Shown piece by piece: positions 18,418 through 26,897 of a DNA stretch of 64,000 nt. Numbering within the stretch: position 1 is the stretch's first letter; each line of letters begins with the position of its first letter. The stretch spans positions 4,030,001 through 4,094,000 of the forward strand of contig NZ_CP107853.1 of NCBI RefSeq assembly GCF_036013525.1. Reading direction: 5' to 3'. The notes beneath the pieces were generated by a model. That model did no database searches, was not told the origin of the DNA, and saw only the letters and a program-made list of their open reading frames with translations. The stretch is from Nonomuraea sp. NBC_00507. GTDB taxonomy: Bacteria > Actinomycetota > Actinomycetes > Streptosporangiales > Streptosporangiaceae. Both the position numbers and the translations under genes were made by a program.

Positions 18418-19581
18418 TTACTTGTACAGTTCGCCGTTCGGGCCGACGATCTTGCCGGACCACACGTTCTTGGCAGCGTTGTACACCGCCGCCGTGTCGC
18501 CGTCGAAGTACGGCGACGTGATGTAGTCCACGCGGTCGTTCCCGTCCTGGTCGGCGAAGGTGCTGGTCACGCCGTTGACGTAGCCCAGGCGCTTGCCGTT
18601 GCTGTAGTTCAGGAGCCACGAGCCGCCGTCGAAACCGGGGGTCACGGCGCACTTGAGGCCGATGTGCTCCTCGATCTTGAGCCAGGGGGCGCCGACCATC
18701 TTGGCGGTGGTCTTGCCGTAGCAGTGCTTCGGCGTCACGCCGCTGTACGGCTTGTCGCCGTCGGGCTGCGGGGCCGCCGGGTAGCCGAAGGCGCGGACTG
18801 CCTTGCCGGTGGGCTGGTTCCAGGCGAAGCCCTGGCCGCCGACGTTGTCGCCGAGGCGCCCTGCGTCCTTCGACAGCAGGATGTAGTAGTGGCCGCCCCA
18901 GCGGCGCTTGGGGCCGGTGAAGCGCTCGAAGTCCCTGCGGTCCACCTGCTTGACGCCGTTGAAGAGGATGCCGTTGTAGACGGTGACGAACGCGTAGTCG
19001 CGGTCGTAGTCCTCATAGACGTCGAAGTCGTAGTGGGTGAAGGCCTGCTTGCCCACGTAGATGCCCCACGGGGCCCTGCCCTTGTAGTAGCCGGGCACGA
19101 AGACCCAGTTGTCCAGGAGCGCCGTGTCCTTGTCCGTGTCGTACACGCAGTGGCCCGCGGTGGCGACCAGGTTGCGGTAGTTCGACTGGATGGAGGTGGC
19201 CGAGCACCAGCGGAACTTGCCGGAGGCGTCGACGAAGAAGACCTTGCCGATGCTCTTCGGCAGGTTGACGTTCTGGGCCCGAGCGGTGGACTTCGTCTCA
19301 CCGGTCGGGGCCGTGGTGCCGGGCCGGCCGTCGGGGTCGGCGCTGCCCTTGGAGACGACCTTCCGCACCTCGTTCGAGTCCCAGGTGTACTGCGTCGCGG
19401 CGCGAAGAGCGGCGCCGTTCGACGCCAGCCAGAAGGAGGCGACGGAGGCGGCTTCGGACGTGTTGCGGGCCATGGGGTCATGGGCGACGTCAGGCTCGGC
19501 CTGCGCGGTGCCGGTCAGGCCGGCCGCGAGCAGACCGGTGACCAGAACGGCACCACCGGTGGGAAGAAGGATTCGCTTCAA
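18418..19581 (-). CDS. Secreted trypsin-like protein lacking the catalytic serine
   Basis: A 387-residue secreted S1-fold protein. A signal peptide (ILLPTGGAVLVTGLLAAG, ending AQA) precedes the trypsin-like domain. The histidine motif NLVATAGHCVYD and the aspartate strand RDYAFVTV are kept. Where the two neighbours have the nucleophile motif GASGGP, this protein has GFDGGS, so aspartate replaces the serine. It is therefore probably inactive as a protease and may bind instead of cut. TTG 19581 is the likely start because GGAG lies five bases upstream. It is the most downstream of three tandem paralogues. Confidence 0.85.
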   Translation of the reverse strand: MKRILLPTGGAVLVTGLLAAGLTGTAQAEPDVAHDPMARNTSEAASVASFWLASNGAALRAATQYTWDSNEVRKVVSKGSADPDGRPGTTAPTGETKSTARAQNVNLPKSIGKVFFVDASGKFRWCSATSIQSNYRNLVATAGHCVYDTDKDTALLDNWVFVPGYYKGRAPWGIYVGKQAFTHYDFDVYEDYDRDYAFVTVYNGILFNGVKQVDRRDFERFTGPKRRWGGHYYILLSKDAGRLGDNVGGQGFAWNQPTGKAVRAFGYPAAPQPDGDKPYSGVTPKHCYGKTTAKMVGAPWLKIEEHIGLKCAVTPGFDGGSWLLNYSNGKRLGYVNGVTSTFADQDGNDRVDYITSPYFDGDTAAVYNAAKNVWSGKIVGPNGELYK

Positions 19582-19790
19582 GGTAACTCCAGGTTGCGCT
19601 GACCTGGGGCGTCTCATGCACCCCAAAACTCAGCAAAGCGTGAGCAAACAGTCAGCCGGGAACTTACTACCTTGACTCTGGTCATGTGAATTTCCGGTCG
19701 GGCGTGCCAACGTTCCAAACAGCCGTCGTGACCGTTCTGAGATCAAGGTCTGGGCTGATCACGTGCAGTGATCGAGCCGTTGCGTATGAC

Positions 19791-20996
19791 TTAGGTCACA
19801 TTTCCCGGAGTGGACTGTGCGGCGGCGCGTCGGTAGACCTCGCCCGTGGCGCTGTCGAAGTGCGGGGAGGATACCGCGTCGTACAGGCCCTTTGCGTCCC
19901 TGTTCCAGGTCAGGCTGTTGACGCCGTTCAGGCTGCCGATCCTGCGGTCCTTGTCGTAGCCGATCACCCATGGGCCGCCGCTCGCGCCAGGGCTGAAGTC
20001 GCAGGCTTGGAGCTGCACGCCCTTCTGCAGGTCGAGGCTGGGGGCCACGGTCCAGCGGGTCGGGCCCTCGCGGCACACGCGCAGCTTCGTGCCGTCGTAG
20101 GGGTGGGTGCCGTCGGGCTGGGCGCCGGCCGGATAGCCGAACGCGGCCACCGTGTACGTGGCCGGCTTCTTGTTCAGCTCGAGTCCCAGGCCGCCCACGT
20201 TGTCCTGGAGCCTGCCCACGTCCTCCATCACGTATTGGCCGTTCTTGGTCGCCCAGGTGAAGCCGCGGTGCACGGTCACGAACGCGTAGTCGTAGTCGTA
20301 GTCGCCCTTGCCCGCCCAGTCCTCGTGCATGTTGATCGACGAGCCCACGTAGATGCCGGCCGGCGTCTCGCCATTGGGGCCGGGGTTAGGGACGAAGATC
20401 CAGTATTCGGCCGGCTTGGCCTGCCGCGGGTCGTACGCGCAGTGCCCGGCGGTGGAGACCACGCTGCGGTTCTTGGCCGCGACCGCGCTGGCGGAGCACC
20501 AGTATTCCTTCTCAGCGAACTTGAAGTAGACCTTGCCCATGGTGCTGGCGACCTTGCTCTTGCGCGGCATCGCGGGCGCAGCGGCCTGTGCGGCGGAGGT
20601 GCGCTTGGCGGACGCGGCGAGCGGCGCGGCGGGGCCGGCAGCGGACGCGGCGGCGGAACTGGTCGGGGAGGCGGCGGCGCCCGGCGTGGCGGGGCTGTAG
20701 CTGTCGGCCTTCTTGAGCCTGTCCGGCTTCCAGTAGTCGGCGACCCTCTGGACGTCCGTCGCGGTCTTGGCCAGCGGGACGGAGAAGACGGCGGCGGTAG
20801 GCGCGGCCCCGGCAGACGCGGCGCCGGCAGATGCGGCCGCGGCAGACGTGGCGCCGGCAGATGCGGCCGCGGCAGACGTGGCGCCGGCGGACGCGGCGCC
20901 GGCGGGCCCCGCGTGGGCGACTCCCGTGAAGGCAGGCAGCGTCAGCAGCGCGCTGCTCAGCGCAGCCGCCACCAAGTGCCTTGCCCGGGAGATCAT
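19791..20996 (-). CDS. Secreted trypsin-like serine protease with Ala-rich linker
   Basis: A 401-residue secreted protease. A signal peptide (ending VAHA) is followed by an alanine/serine/glycine-rich linker of roughly 110 residues. The protease domain follows, with VVSTAGHCAYD (His), DYDYAFVTV (Asp) and SPGASGGPWV (Ser), so the triad is complete. It is the middle member of three paralogues. The linker contains a perfect 30-bp tandem duplication and probably acts as a flexible spacer. Substrate unknown. Confidence 0.88.
   Translation of the reverse strand: MISRARHLVAAALSSALLTLPAFTGVAHAGPAGAASAGATSAAAASAGATSAAAASAGAASAGAAPTAAVFSVPLAKTATDVQRVADYWKPDRLKKADSYSPATPGAAASPTSSAAASAAGPAAPLAASAKRTSAAQAAAPAMPRKSKVASTMGKVYFKFAEKEYWCSASAVAAKNRSVVSTAGHCAYDPRQAKPAEYWIFVPNPGPNGETPAGIYVGSSINMHEDWAGKGDYDYDYAFVTVHRGFTWATKNGQYVMEDVGRLQDNVGGLGLELNKKPATYTVAAFGYPAGAQPDGTHPYDGTKLRVCREGPTRWTVAPSLDLQKGVQLQACDFSPGASGGPWVIGYDKDRRIGSLNGVNSLTWNRDAKGLYDAVSSPHFDSATGEVYRRAAAQSTPGNVT
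20821..20880. repeat. Perfect 30-bp tandem duplication
   Basis: Bases 20821-20850 and 20851-20880 are identical, and a partial third unit follows. They encode a ten-residue Ala/Ser/Gly/Thr repeat in the linker of the middle protease. A recent slippage or unequal crossover event is likely. Confidence 0.95.
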
Positions 20997-21233
20997 CGAA
21001 TACCTTTCTTTGGGGCCGTAAGGGTGGATTTTTCCAGATGTACAGAGGGTATTGCAGCTCGGATAGAGATTCGTTACCTGATCTAGGGTCCCTTGTGAAC
21101 TATAAGCACTCCGTCAGCGGACCACTCATGATACCCCCAAATGATCAGTAAAGACGGTCGTCGCCGCAGGTCAGTAGGGGTGAGAGCGGAGCTCGAATTG
21201 CTCATGGAATGGCCGGGGAACCGCGAAGGGGAA

Positions 21234-21264
21234 GGCCCCGGGATCCCGTACGGGACCCGGGGCC
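21234..21264 (-). terminator. Hairpin terminator of the third protease gene
   Basis: Outer arms GGCCCCGGG and CCCGGGGCC enclose an inner TCCCG-TA-CGGGA stem. It lies 16 bases past the protease stop. On the minus strand TTCCCCTTCG follows, a weak T-tract, typical of GC-rich terminators. Confidence 0.6.
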
Positions 21265-21279
21265 CAGGGTGCCAACTCG

Positions 21280-22401
21280 TCACGGCATGTTGCCGGTCCA
21301 CCGGTTGGCGGCGGCCTTGTAGACCTTGTACGTGTCGCCGTTGAAGTAAGGCGACGAGATGTGGTCGTAGCGGTCGTTGCCGTCGGTGTCCCACGCGACG
21401 CTGTTCACGCCGACGAGGTAGCCGGTGCGCGACGCGCTCTTGTAGTTGTAGAGGAACGGTCCGCCGCTGGCGCCGGCGGTGAAGGAGCACTTGAACCCGA
21501 TGTGCTCCTGCAGGTTGTACTTCCTGGCCTCGGGCATCGGCTTGGTCTTGCCGTAGCAGAACTTCATCGTGCGGCCGGTGTACGGCTTGTCGCCGTCGGG
21601 GTGCTCGCCCGCCGGGTAGCCGAACGAGAACACGTTCAGCTTCGTGCTCCGGTTCCAGGTGAAGCCCTGGCCGCCGACGTTGTCACCGAGCCGGCCGACG
21701 TTCTTGACCGTCCACTGCCACCGGCCGTTGACCTTCTCCCACTTGACCTTGATGCCGTTGTAGACGTTGACGAACGCGTAGTCGAAGTCGTAGTCCTCCT
21801 TCACCACGAAGTCGTCGTGCGCGTTGAACGTCTTGGCGGCGTAAATGCCGTAGGGCGCCTTGCCCTCCCAGACCTTGTCGCCGTCCCAGTACGACGGAAT
21901 GAAGATCCAGTTGTCGTAGAAGGTGTTCTTGCTGGTGTCGTACACGCAGTGGCCGGACGTGGCCACGAGGTTGCGGTACTTGCTCTGCACCGAGCTGGCC
22001 GAGCAGTAACGCCAGTTCTTCGGGTTACGCGGGTCGGCCTTCGGCAGCGTGAAGAAAACGCGGCCGACGGTGTTCGGCAGGTTGACGTGCTTGCTCTTCT
22101 TGGCCTTCGTCTTCTCCTCGCCGATCGGCGGCACGGAGCCGGGAGGGCCGTCGGGGGTGTCGTTGCTGCCCCTGACGCCCTTCGAGGTCAGGTCCAGGCC
22201 GTCGTCGTGGTCGGTGGCCAGCTTGATGCGGTCCGGCGTCCAGAACTGGATCGCCTGCTCGGCGGGGGTGGCGGCGTTCTTGGAGATCACGTCGGAGGGT
22301 GCCGTCGCGCTCGCCGCGGCGCCGCTGAGGGGTCCCGCGGCCAGCCCGATGGCCACGAGGCCGGCCAGTGGGATCGCGATGCGCCTTGCTCGGGAAAACA
22401 T
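21280..22401 (-). CDS. Secreted trypsin-like serine protease
   Basis: A 373-residue secreted protease. A signal peptide (IAIPLAGLVAIGLAAGPLSG) precedes a propeptide-like stretch and the protease domain. The triad motifs are LVATSGHCVYD (His), DYDFDYAFVNV (Asp) and TAGASGGPFLYNY (Ser). It is the first and best conserved member of the three-gene array, and its domain aligns closely with the serine-less third member. ATG 22401 follows an AGAGGAG motif. A TATAAC -10-like hexamer lies at about 22542-22547 on the same strand. Confidence 0.9.
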   Translation of the reverse strand: MFSRARRIAIPLAGLVAIGLAAGPLSGAAASATAPSDVISKNAATPAEQAIQFWTPDRIKLATDHDDGLDLTSKGVRGSNDTPDGPPGSVPPIGEEKTKAKKSKHVNLPNTVGRVFFTLPKADPRNPKNWRYCSASSVQSKYRNLVATSGHCVYDTSKNTFYDNWIFIPSYWDGDKVWEGKAPYGIYAAKTFNAHDDFVVKEDYDFDYAFVNVYNGIKVKWEKVNGRWQWTVKNVGRLGDNVGGQGFTWNRSTKLNVFSFGYPAGEHPDGDKPYTGRTMKFCYGKTKPMPEARKYNLQEHIGFKCSFTAGASGGPFLYNYKSASRTGYLVGVNSVAWDTDGNDRYDHISSPYFNGDTYKVYKAAANRWTGNMP

Positions 22402-22659
22402 GGAGCTCCTCTCAGTTCTCGGCGGCCCAGAGCGGGGTACTGCGCCCCGGTGGGCCAGGAAAACGATCGGAACGTTAATGAATGGCGTGAGCGGGCGGCC
22501 AGGAAACGACGTGAAAAAGCATGGCCCGGTTCCATTCCGTTATAGAAATAGCGAAATCGCATGTATGACGAGAAAGCATTTCCGCAGGTCGCGACGGGCG
22601 TGAAATCGCCCTGCGTAACAGTGGTAACGCTAATTATCAAAGGCCACTTCTTATCTACC

Positions 22660-22670
22660 GAATGTTGTTC
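22660..22670. promoter_or_regulatory. GAATGTTGTTC element before the thiolase gene
   Basis: An imperfect inverted repeat GAAT-GTT-GTTC lies 15 bases before the thiolase start. Related elements occur before the SDR gene (AGAACGTTGTTCT, 39518) and the methyltransferase gene (GAATGTTGTTC, 49394). It could be an operator of a shared TetR-like regulator; this is inference from recurrence. Confidence 0.4.
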
Positions 22671-22685
22671 TGGTTGAATGGAGTC

Positions 22686-24128
22686 ATGGATCCACGCACC
22701 CCCTGTCTCATCGGCATCGCGCAACGCACCATTCGCGAGCAGCCCGGTCCTGAGCCGCTCGACCTGTGGGAGGCGGTCGCCCGCGATGCCGCCGCCGACG
22801 CCCGGCTTCCCGTGGAGCGGCTCGACTCGATCCAGATCGTTTACAGCGACTCCTGGCAGTACGACTCACCGGTAGGCCGCCTCGCCGGGCGCCTCGGCGC
22901 CGCGCCCCGCCACCGGGCGTACTCCAAGGTCAGCGGTACGGCCCCGCAGCTGCTCATCGGCGCGGCGGCGGCCGGGATCGCGGCGGGGGAGTTCGACTCG
23001 GCGCTCGTGGCGGGGGCCGAGGCGCTGGCCACGCGGCGGGCGTACCGGCTGGCGGGCGAGCACGTGCCGTGGAGCCATCCTGCCGACCCCAAGCCGCCGT
23101 ACGGGTGGGAGCGCCCGCCGCATCCCGCCGAGCTGGCGCACGGGCTGTTTCTGCCGGTGCACACGTACGCGATCATGGAGACGGCGCGGCGGGCGGCGCT
23201 CGGGATCTCCATCGAGGAGGAGATGCGCGACCGGGGGCGGATGATGGCGCCGATGACCGAGGTGGCCGCCGCGAACCCGCACGCGTGGCGCCGGACCGTC
23301 CGCACACCGTCGGAGCTCGCGCGTGGCGATCGTTTCGTCGGCTGGCCCTACACCAGGAGCACCGTGGCCGTGCTGGAGGTGGACCAGGCGGCGGCGGTCG
23401 TCCTGGCCAGCACGCGACTGGCCGACCGGCTCGGGGTGCCCGCGGCGCAGCGGGTGTACCTGCGGGGGTGGGCGTACGGCGAGGACACGTGGGAGGTGGC
23501 GGCGCGGCCCGCGCTGGGCGCGTCCCAGGCCATCCCGCGGGTCGCGGAGGCCGCCTTCGAGCGGGCCGGACTGGGGCTCGGTGACATGGACGCGATCGAC
23601 CTCTACAGCTGCTTCGCGATCGCGTTGCGGCAGGCGTGCGACGCGATCGGGCTCGATCCGCTGGAGCGGCGCGGGCTGACGGTGACCGGTGGGCTGCCGT
23701 ACGCGGGCGGGCCGGCCAGTGACTACGTCCTGCACTCGACCGCCACGATGGCGGGGCTCCTGCGGGCGCAGTCGGGGCATGGGCTGGTGACCGGGGTGGG
23801 GATGCACCTGACCAAGCACACGTACGCGGTGTGGTCGAGCGAGCCGGGCGGGCGACTGGGGGACGCGGCGCCGGTGTTCGTGGCCAAGGGGGTGCCGATC
23901 GTGGGCGCCTACGAGGGGCCGGCCGTGGTCGCGGGGTACACGGTGGCGCACGGGCGGGACGGCGGTGCCGAGAGGGGGATCCTCGTGGTGGATCTTCCTG
24001 GTGGTGGCGGGCGGGCGCATGCGGTGGTGGAGGGGGCTGAGCTGCTGGCGGATGCCGAGGGCCGGGAACTGGTGGGGGAGGAGGTGCAGCTGACGACGGA
24101 TGGGAAGGCCAATGTGGCTGCGTGGTGA
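22686..24128 (+). CDS. Thiolase-like (SCP2-type) acetyl-CoA acetyltransferase homologue
   Basis: A 480-residue thiolase-fold protein with the additional C-terminal domain of type-1 thiolase-like proteins (VVAGYTVAHGRDG). Where biosynthetic and degradative thiolases carry the nucleophilic cysteine, this one reads YSKVSGTAPQLLIG, with no cysteine. The C-terminal GMHLTKHTYAVWSS keeps a histidine pair. Such proteins are often found in lipid or steroid catabolism, sometimes with a chaperone-like rather than condensing role. ATG 22686 has GGAG two to six bases upstream. It stands alone, divergent from the protease array. Confidence 0.75.
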   Translation: MDPRTPCLIGIAQRTIREQPGPEPLDLWEAVARDAAADARLPVERLDSIQIVYSDSWQYDSPVGRLAGRLGAAPRHRAYSKVSGTAPQLLIGAAAAGIAAGEFDSALVAGAEALATRRAYRLAGEHVPWSHPADPKPPYGWERPPHPAELAHGLFLPVHTYAIMETARRAALGISIEEEMRDRGRMMAPMTEVAAANPHAWRRTVRTPSELARGDRFVGWPYTRSTVAVLEVDQAAAVVLASTRLADRLGVPAAQRVYLRGWAYGEDTWEVAARPALGASQAIPRVAEAAFERAGLGLGDMDAIDLYSCFAIALRQACDAIGLDPLERRGLTVTGGLPYAGGPASDYVLHSTATMAGLLRAQSGHGLVTGVGMHLTKHTYAVWSSEPGGRLGDAAPVFVAKGVPIVGAYEGPAVVAGYTVAHGRDGGAERGILVVDLPGGGGRAHAVVEGAELLADAEGRELVGEEVQLTTDGKANVAAW

Positions 24129-24174
24129 CGTAAAGTAGTCGTCAATCGAGTGACTGTTCGGCTACGCTCCGGGT

Positions 24175-24190
24175 TGACATTTTGATGTCA
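24175..24190. promoter_or_regulatory. VapBC operator-promoter palindrome
   Basis: TGACAT-TTTG-ATGTCA is a perfect inverted repeat 18 bases before the VapB start. It overlaps a consensus TTGACA hexamer (24174-24179). VapB proteins bind such palindromes in their own promoter, so this is the likely autoregulatory site. No clear -10 is visible, so the exact promoter is uncertain. Confidence 0.55.
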
Positions 24191-24208
24191 CGCGCGGACG
24201 CTGGAGTC

Positions 24209-24478
24209 ATGCGGAGGACAACGGTGCGCATCGACGAGCAGCTCCTCAACGAGGCGAAGGCGTACGCGGCGCGAAAAGGACGCAGTCTCAACTCAGTGAT
24301 GGAGGACGCCTTGCGGCAACTCATTCACCGCTCCGCCGACGTCGCGGAACGGCCCCCGATCAAGCTCCCGCTCTCCGGGGACCCCCACGGTCCGAAGCTG
24401 ATCTGGGCCGACATCAAGGAGCTTCTCTACCAGGACGACGTCGAGCATGTGCTGGGGGCCGGCCATGAGGATGCTTGA
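24209..24478 (+). CDS. vapB: VapB-type ribbon-helix-helix antitoxin
   Basis: An 89-residue protein. MRRTTVRIDEQLLNEAKAYA then ARKGRSLNSVMEDALRQLI is a complete ribbon-helix-helix DNA-binding domain. The C-terminal tail (PPIKLPLSGDPHGPKL) is the part that would wrap the toxin. ATG 24209 has GGAG three bases upstream. It overlaps the downstream VapC gene by 14 bases. A perfect palindrome in the promoter suggests autoregulation. Confidence 0.85.
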   Translation: MRRTTVRIDEQLLNEAKAYAARKGRSLNSVMEDALRQLIHRSADVAERPPIKLPLSGDPHGPKLIWADIKELLYQDDVEHVLGAGHEDA

Positions 24479-24890
24479 CACGAACGTGTTCGTCAACGCG
24501 CAGCGGCGGGACGCCGAGCAGCACGAGCAGTGCCTTGCCGTGGTCACGGAGCTCCTGCAGGGCGATGAGGCCTATGCCGTCAGCGACTTCGCGCTCAACG
24601 GCTTCATCCGCGTGGCAACCGATCCGCGCATTCCCGGCTCCACCTCGTTCGACGAAGCGCGGGAGTTCGCCGACACCGTCCGGCGCCAGCCGCATGCCGT
24701 CGTGGTGCACGCCGGTCCGCGCCACTGGGAGATCTTCGTCAAGCTGTGCCGCAAGGCCGACGCGCGCGGCAAGCTCATCCCTGACGCCTACCTCGCCGCA
24801 CTCGCCATCGAGCACGGTTGTGAATTCGTAACCTGCGACAGGGACTTCGCCAGGTTCGAGGGCTTGCGCTGGCGGTCGCCGCTCAACTGA
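24465..24890 (+). CDS. vapC: VapC-type PIN-domain toxin
   Basis: A 141-residue PIN ribonuclease. The acidic residues sit in MLDTNVFVNAQRRD (Asp 5), in a central SDFALNGFIRV and in LIPDAYLAALAIEHG and FVTCDRDFARF. This is the standard four-acid arrangement that cleaves RNA. ATG 24465 lies inside the vapB coding end, so the pair is translationally coupled. The pair looks intact, in contrast to the decayed toxin-antitoxin remnants elsewhere in the window. Confidence 0.88.
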   Translation: MRMLDTNVFVNAQRRDAEQHEQCLAVVTELLQGDEAYAVSDFALNGFIRVATDPRIPGSTSFDEAREFADTVRRQPHAVVVHAGPRHWEIFVKLCRKADARGKLIPDAYLAALAIEHGCEFVTCDRDFARFEGLRWRSPLN

Positions 24891-24936
24891 ACTGGAGACG
24901 AGGGGCGCAAGCCGCACTACTCGGCAAGGAACGCCG

Positions 24937-25833
24937 GTGGTTGACCAGTTCGACGTCATCGAGGCGGGCCCGAGTGGCCGCCGCCGGTGGATCGGGGTGG
25001 TCGTGGTGGTGGCGGTCCTGGCCGTCCCCGTCATCGGCCTGATCGCCAGCCGGGACCCCGAGCCGCTCCTCCCGACTCAACCCACCCCCGAGCCGATCAG
25101 GTCCCTGACCAGGATCGACAGTCCGCCGAACGTCCTGCAGGTCCCGCCCAGGGCGGCCAAGGGCGGCGACGAGGTCATCGAGGTGGTGTTCCCACACGGG
25201 GTCCGGGCCGAGGTGCGTTACCCGGCCGAGCTGGAGCTGGCCGAGATGGGGTCGCGGCCTTTCCAAGGTGTGTGGATCGATGGGAGCTACCGGCAGTTAG
25301 TGGCACCCTACGGTGGGGAGGTCGAGATCACCCGGGGCGGGCAGCCGATCAGGCACTACGCGTCCAACGTCACGCTCTGGCCGCGCCAGGCGGGCAGCGG
25401 CTCCTCCGGCCAGGTGCTGCTGTTCGCGTTCGAGAAGTGGCGGATGGCGATGTACGACCGAGCGCAGGGGCTGGCCTTCGAACAGCGGCTCGCGGTCGCG
25501 CGGCGCCTGAAAGGGACGGTGACCAAGGGCGGCTACCTGGTGTTGTCAGCCGACGGGACGGTGCGGCTGGCCGAACCGGGCGAGACCGCTCAGGGAGATC
25601 CGGTCGGGCCGCAGCTGTGGTTCGGCGGCGGGGCGAGCGAGATGATCGCGCTCGTGCCCACCCCCGAATGCGCGAAGAAGGCCAGGGTGCCCAACGTGAT
25701 CGATGGGCGTGGGCGGCCGGCCGAGTCGGTTTGCCGGGGCGACGTGCTGGTCGCCGTCACAGGGCCGGGCCGGTTCAGGCAGATGGCGATCGAGGGGATT
25801 CGGGTCACGGTAAAGGGACGGGCCTCCCAGTAA
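24937..25833 (+). CDS. Single-pass membrane-anchored protein, unknown function
   Basis: A 298-residue protein. A short cytoplasmic start (RRRW) precedes one transmembrane helix (IGVVVVVAVLAVPVIGLIAS, residues 19-38) and a proline-rich linker. The extracytoplasmic part is mostly beta-strand-like with no motif I recognise. The GTG start has AAGGAA upstream. Two cysteines (in PTPECAKK and SVCRGD) could form a disulfide outside the cell. I cannot assign a function. Confidence 0.7.
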   Translation: MVDQFDVIEAGPSGRRRWIGVVVVVAVLAVPVIGLIASRDPEPLLPTQPTPEPIRSLTRIDSPPNVLQVPPRAAKGGDEVIEVVFPHGVRAEVRYPAELELAEMGSRPFQGVWIDGSYRQLVAPYGGEVEITRGGQPIRHYASNVTLWPRQAGSGSSGQVLLFAFEKWRMAMYDRAQGLAFEQRLAVARRLKGTVTKGGYLVLSADGTVRLAEPGETAQGDPVGPQLWFGGGASEMIALVPTPECAKKARVPNVIDGRGRPAESVCRGDVLVAVTGPGRFRQMAIEGIRVTVKGRASQ

Positions 25834-25876
25834 GGCGCGGCCACGTTCGCTTAGTAAGGTGCGGCCATGTTCGCCG
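25829..25876. repeat. 24-bp tandem duplication spanning the start of the quinone oxidoreductase gene
   Basis: AGTAAGGCGCGGCCACGTTC (25829-25848) is repeated as AGTAAGGTGCGGCCATGTTC (25853-25872). The 24-bp units differ at four positions. The second copy carries the AAGG ribosome site and ATG of the downstream gene; the first has ACG in place of ATG, and it also holds the stop of the upstream gene. Confidence 0.85.
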
Positions 25877-26823
25877 TAACCGCCACACAGACCGATCCCG
25901 ACAACCCGCTCGCCGGACTCACGCTCGGGGAGCACCCGGAGCCCAAGGCGCCGGACGGATGGACGACCGTCTCCGTGCGGGCGGCCGCGCTCAACCACCA
26001 CGACCTGTGGACGCTCAAAGGCGTCGGCATCAGGCAGGACCGGCTGCCGATCGTGCTCGGCTGCGACGCCGCCGGGGTGGACGAGGACGGCAACGAGGTC
26101 ATCGTGCACTCCGTGATCGGCACGGGCGCGGACGAGACGCTCGATCCCAAGCGCACGCTGCTGTCGGAGGTGTATGACGGCACCTTCGCCGAGCGGGTGG
26201 CCGTGCCGCGCCGCAACCTCGTGCCCAAGCCGTCCGCGCTCAGCTTCGAGGAGGCCGCGTGCCTGCCGACGGCGTGGCTGACCGCGTACCGCATGTTGTT
26301 CGACAAGGCCGGCCTTGAGCCGGGCTCCACCGTGCTGGTGCAGGGCGCCGGCGGGGGCGTCGCCACCGCGCTGATCGCGCTCGGCCGGGCCGGCGGCTAC
26401 CGGGTCTGGGCGACCAGCCGCTCCGAGGCCAAGCGTGATCGTGCGCTCCAGCTCGGCGCCGACCAGGCGTTCGAGACCGGCGCGCGGCTGCCCGAGCGGG
26501 TGGACGCGGTCATGGAGACCGTCGGCCAGGCCACCTGGGACCACTCGCTCAAGTCGCTCAAGCCCGGCGGGCGCATCGTCGTCAGCGGCGCCACCAGCGG
26601 CGCGGTCCCGTCCGCAGACCTCAACCGGGTCTTCTTCCTGCAGCTGTCGGTGGTCGGGTCCACGATGGGGACGCGTGACCAGCTCCAGCGCCTGGCCGTG
26701 TTCCTGGAGCAGACCGGGCTGCGGCCGCAGATCGACCGGACGCTGCCGCTCGCGCAGGCGCGGGACGGGTTCGCCGCGATGGAGGAAGGGGAGATCTTCG
26801 GAAAGATCGTTTTTGCGGTGTGA
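25867..26823 (+). CDS. Quinone oxidoreductase-like zinc-binding dehydrogenase family protein
   Basis: A 318-residue MDR protein. The GroES-like N-half contains ALNHHDLWTLKGVG and LGCDAAGV. The Rossmann fold has VLVQGAGGGVATALIALGRA. The alcohol-dehydrogenase structural zinc cysteines are absent. Ends IFGKIVFAV as typical for YhdH/QOR-type reductases. The ribosome binding site and ATG lie in the second unit of a 24-bp tandem duplication. Substrate is not deducible. It stands between the anchored protein and the DUF2236 gene, all on the plus strand. Confidence 0.85.
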   Translation: MFAVTATQTDPDNPLAGLTLGEHPEPKAPDGWTTVSVRAAALNHHDLWTLKGVGIRQDRLPIVLGCDAAGVDEDGNEVIVHSVIGTGADETLDPKRTLLSEVYDGTFAERVAVPRRNLVPKPSALSFEEAACLPTAWLTAYRMLFDKAGLEPGSTVLVQGAGGGVATALIALGRAGGYRVWATSRSEAKRDRALQLGADQAFETGARLPERVDAVMETVGQATWDHSLKSLKPGGRIVVSGATSGAVPSADLNRVFFLQLSVVGSTMGTRDQLQRLAVFLEQTGLRPQIDRTLPLAQARDGFAAMEEGEIFGKIVFAV

Positions 26824-26897
26824 ATAAGTGAAGGGTTACTTCTGGCCTCCTGGGTGATAGAAGGAAATGAGGTTGGATCAACCGGGAGGCCGCCATC

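Noticed and set aside
18382..19602. A long plus-strand frame antisense to the first protease gene
   Set aside because: It is a valine/alanine/arginine-rich shadow frame, and the protease on the other strand has clear signal peptide and domain motifs.
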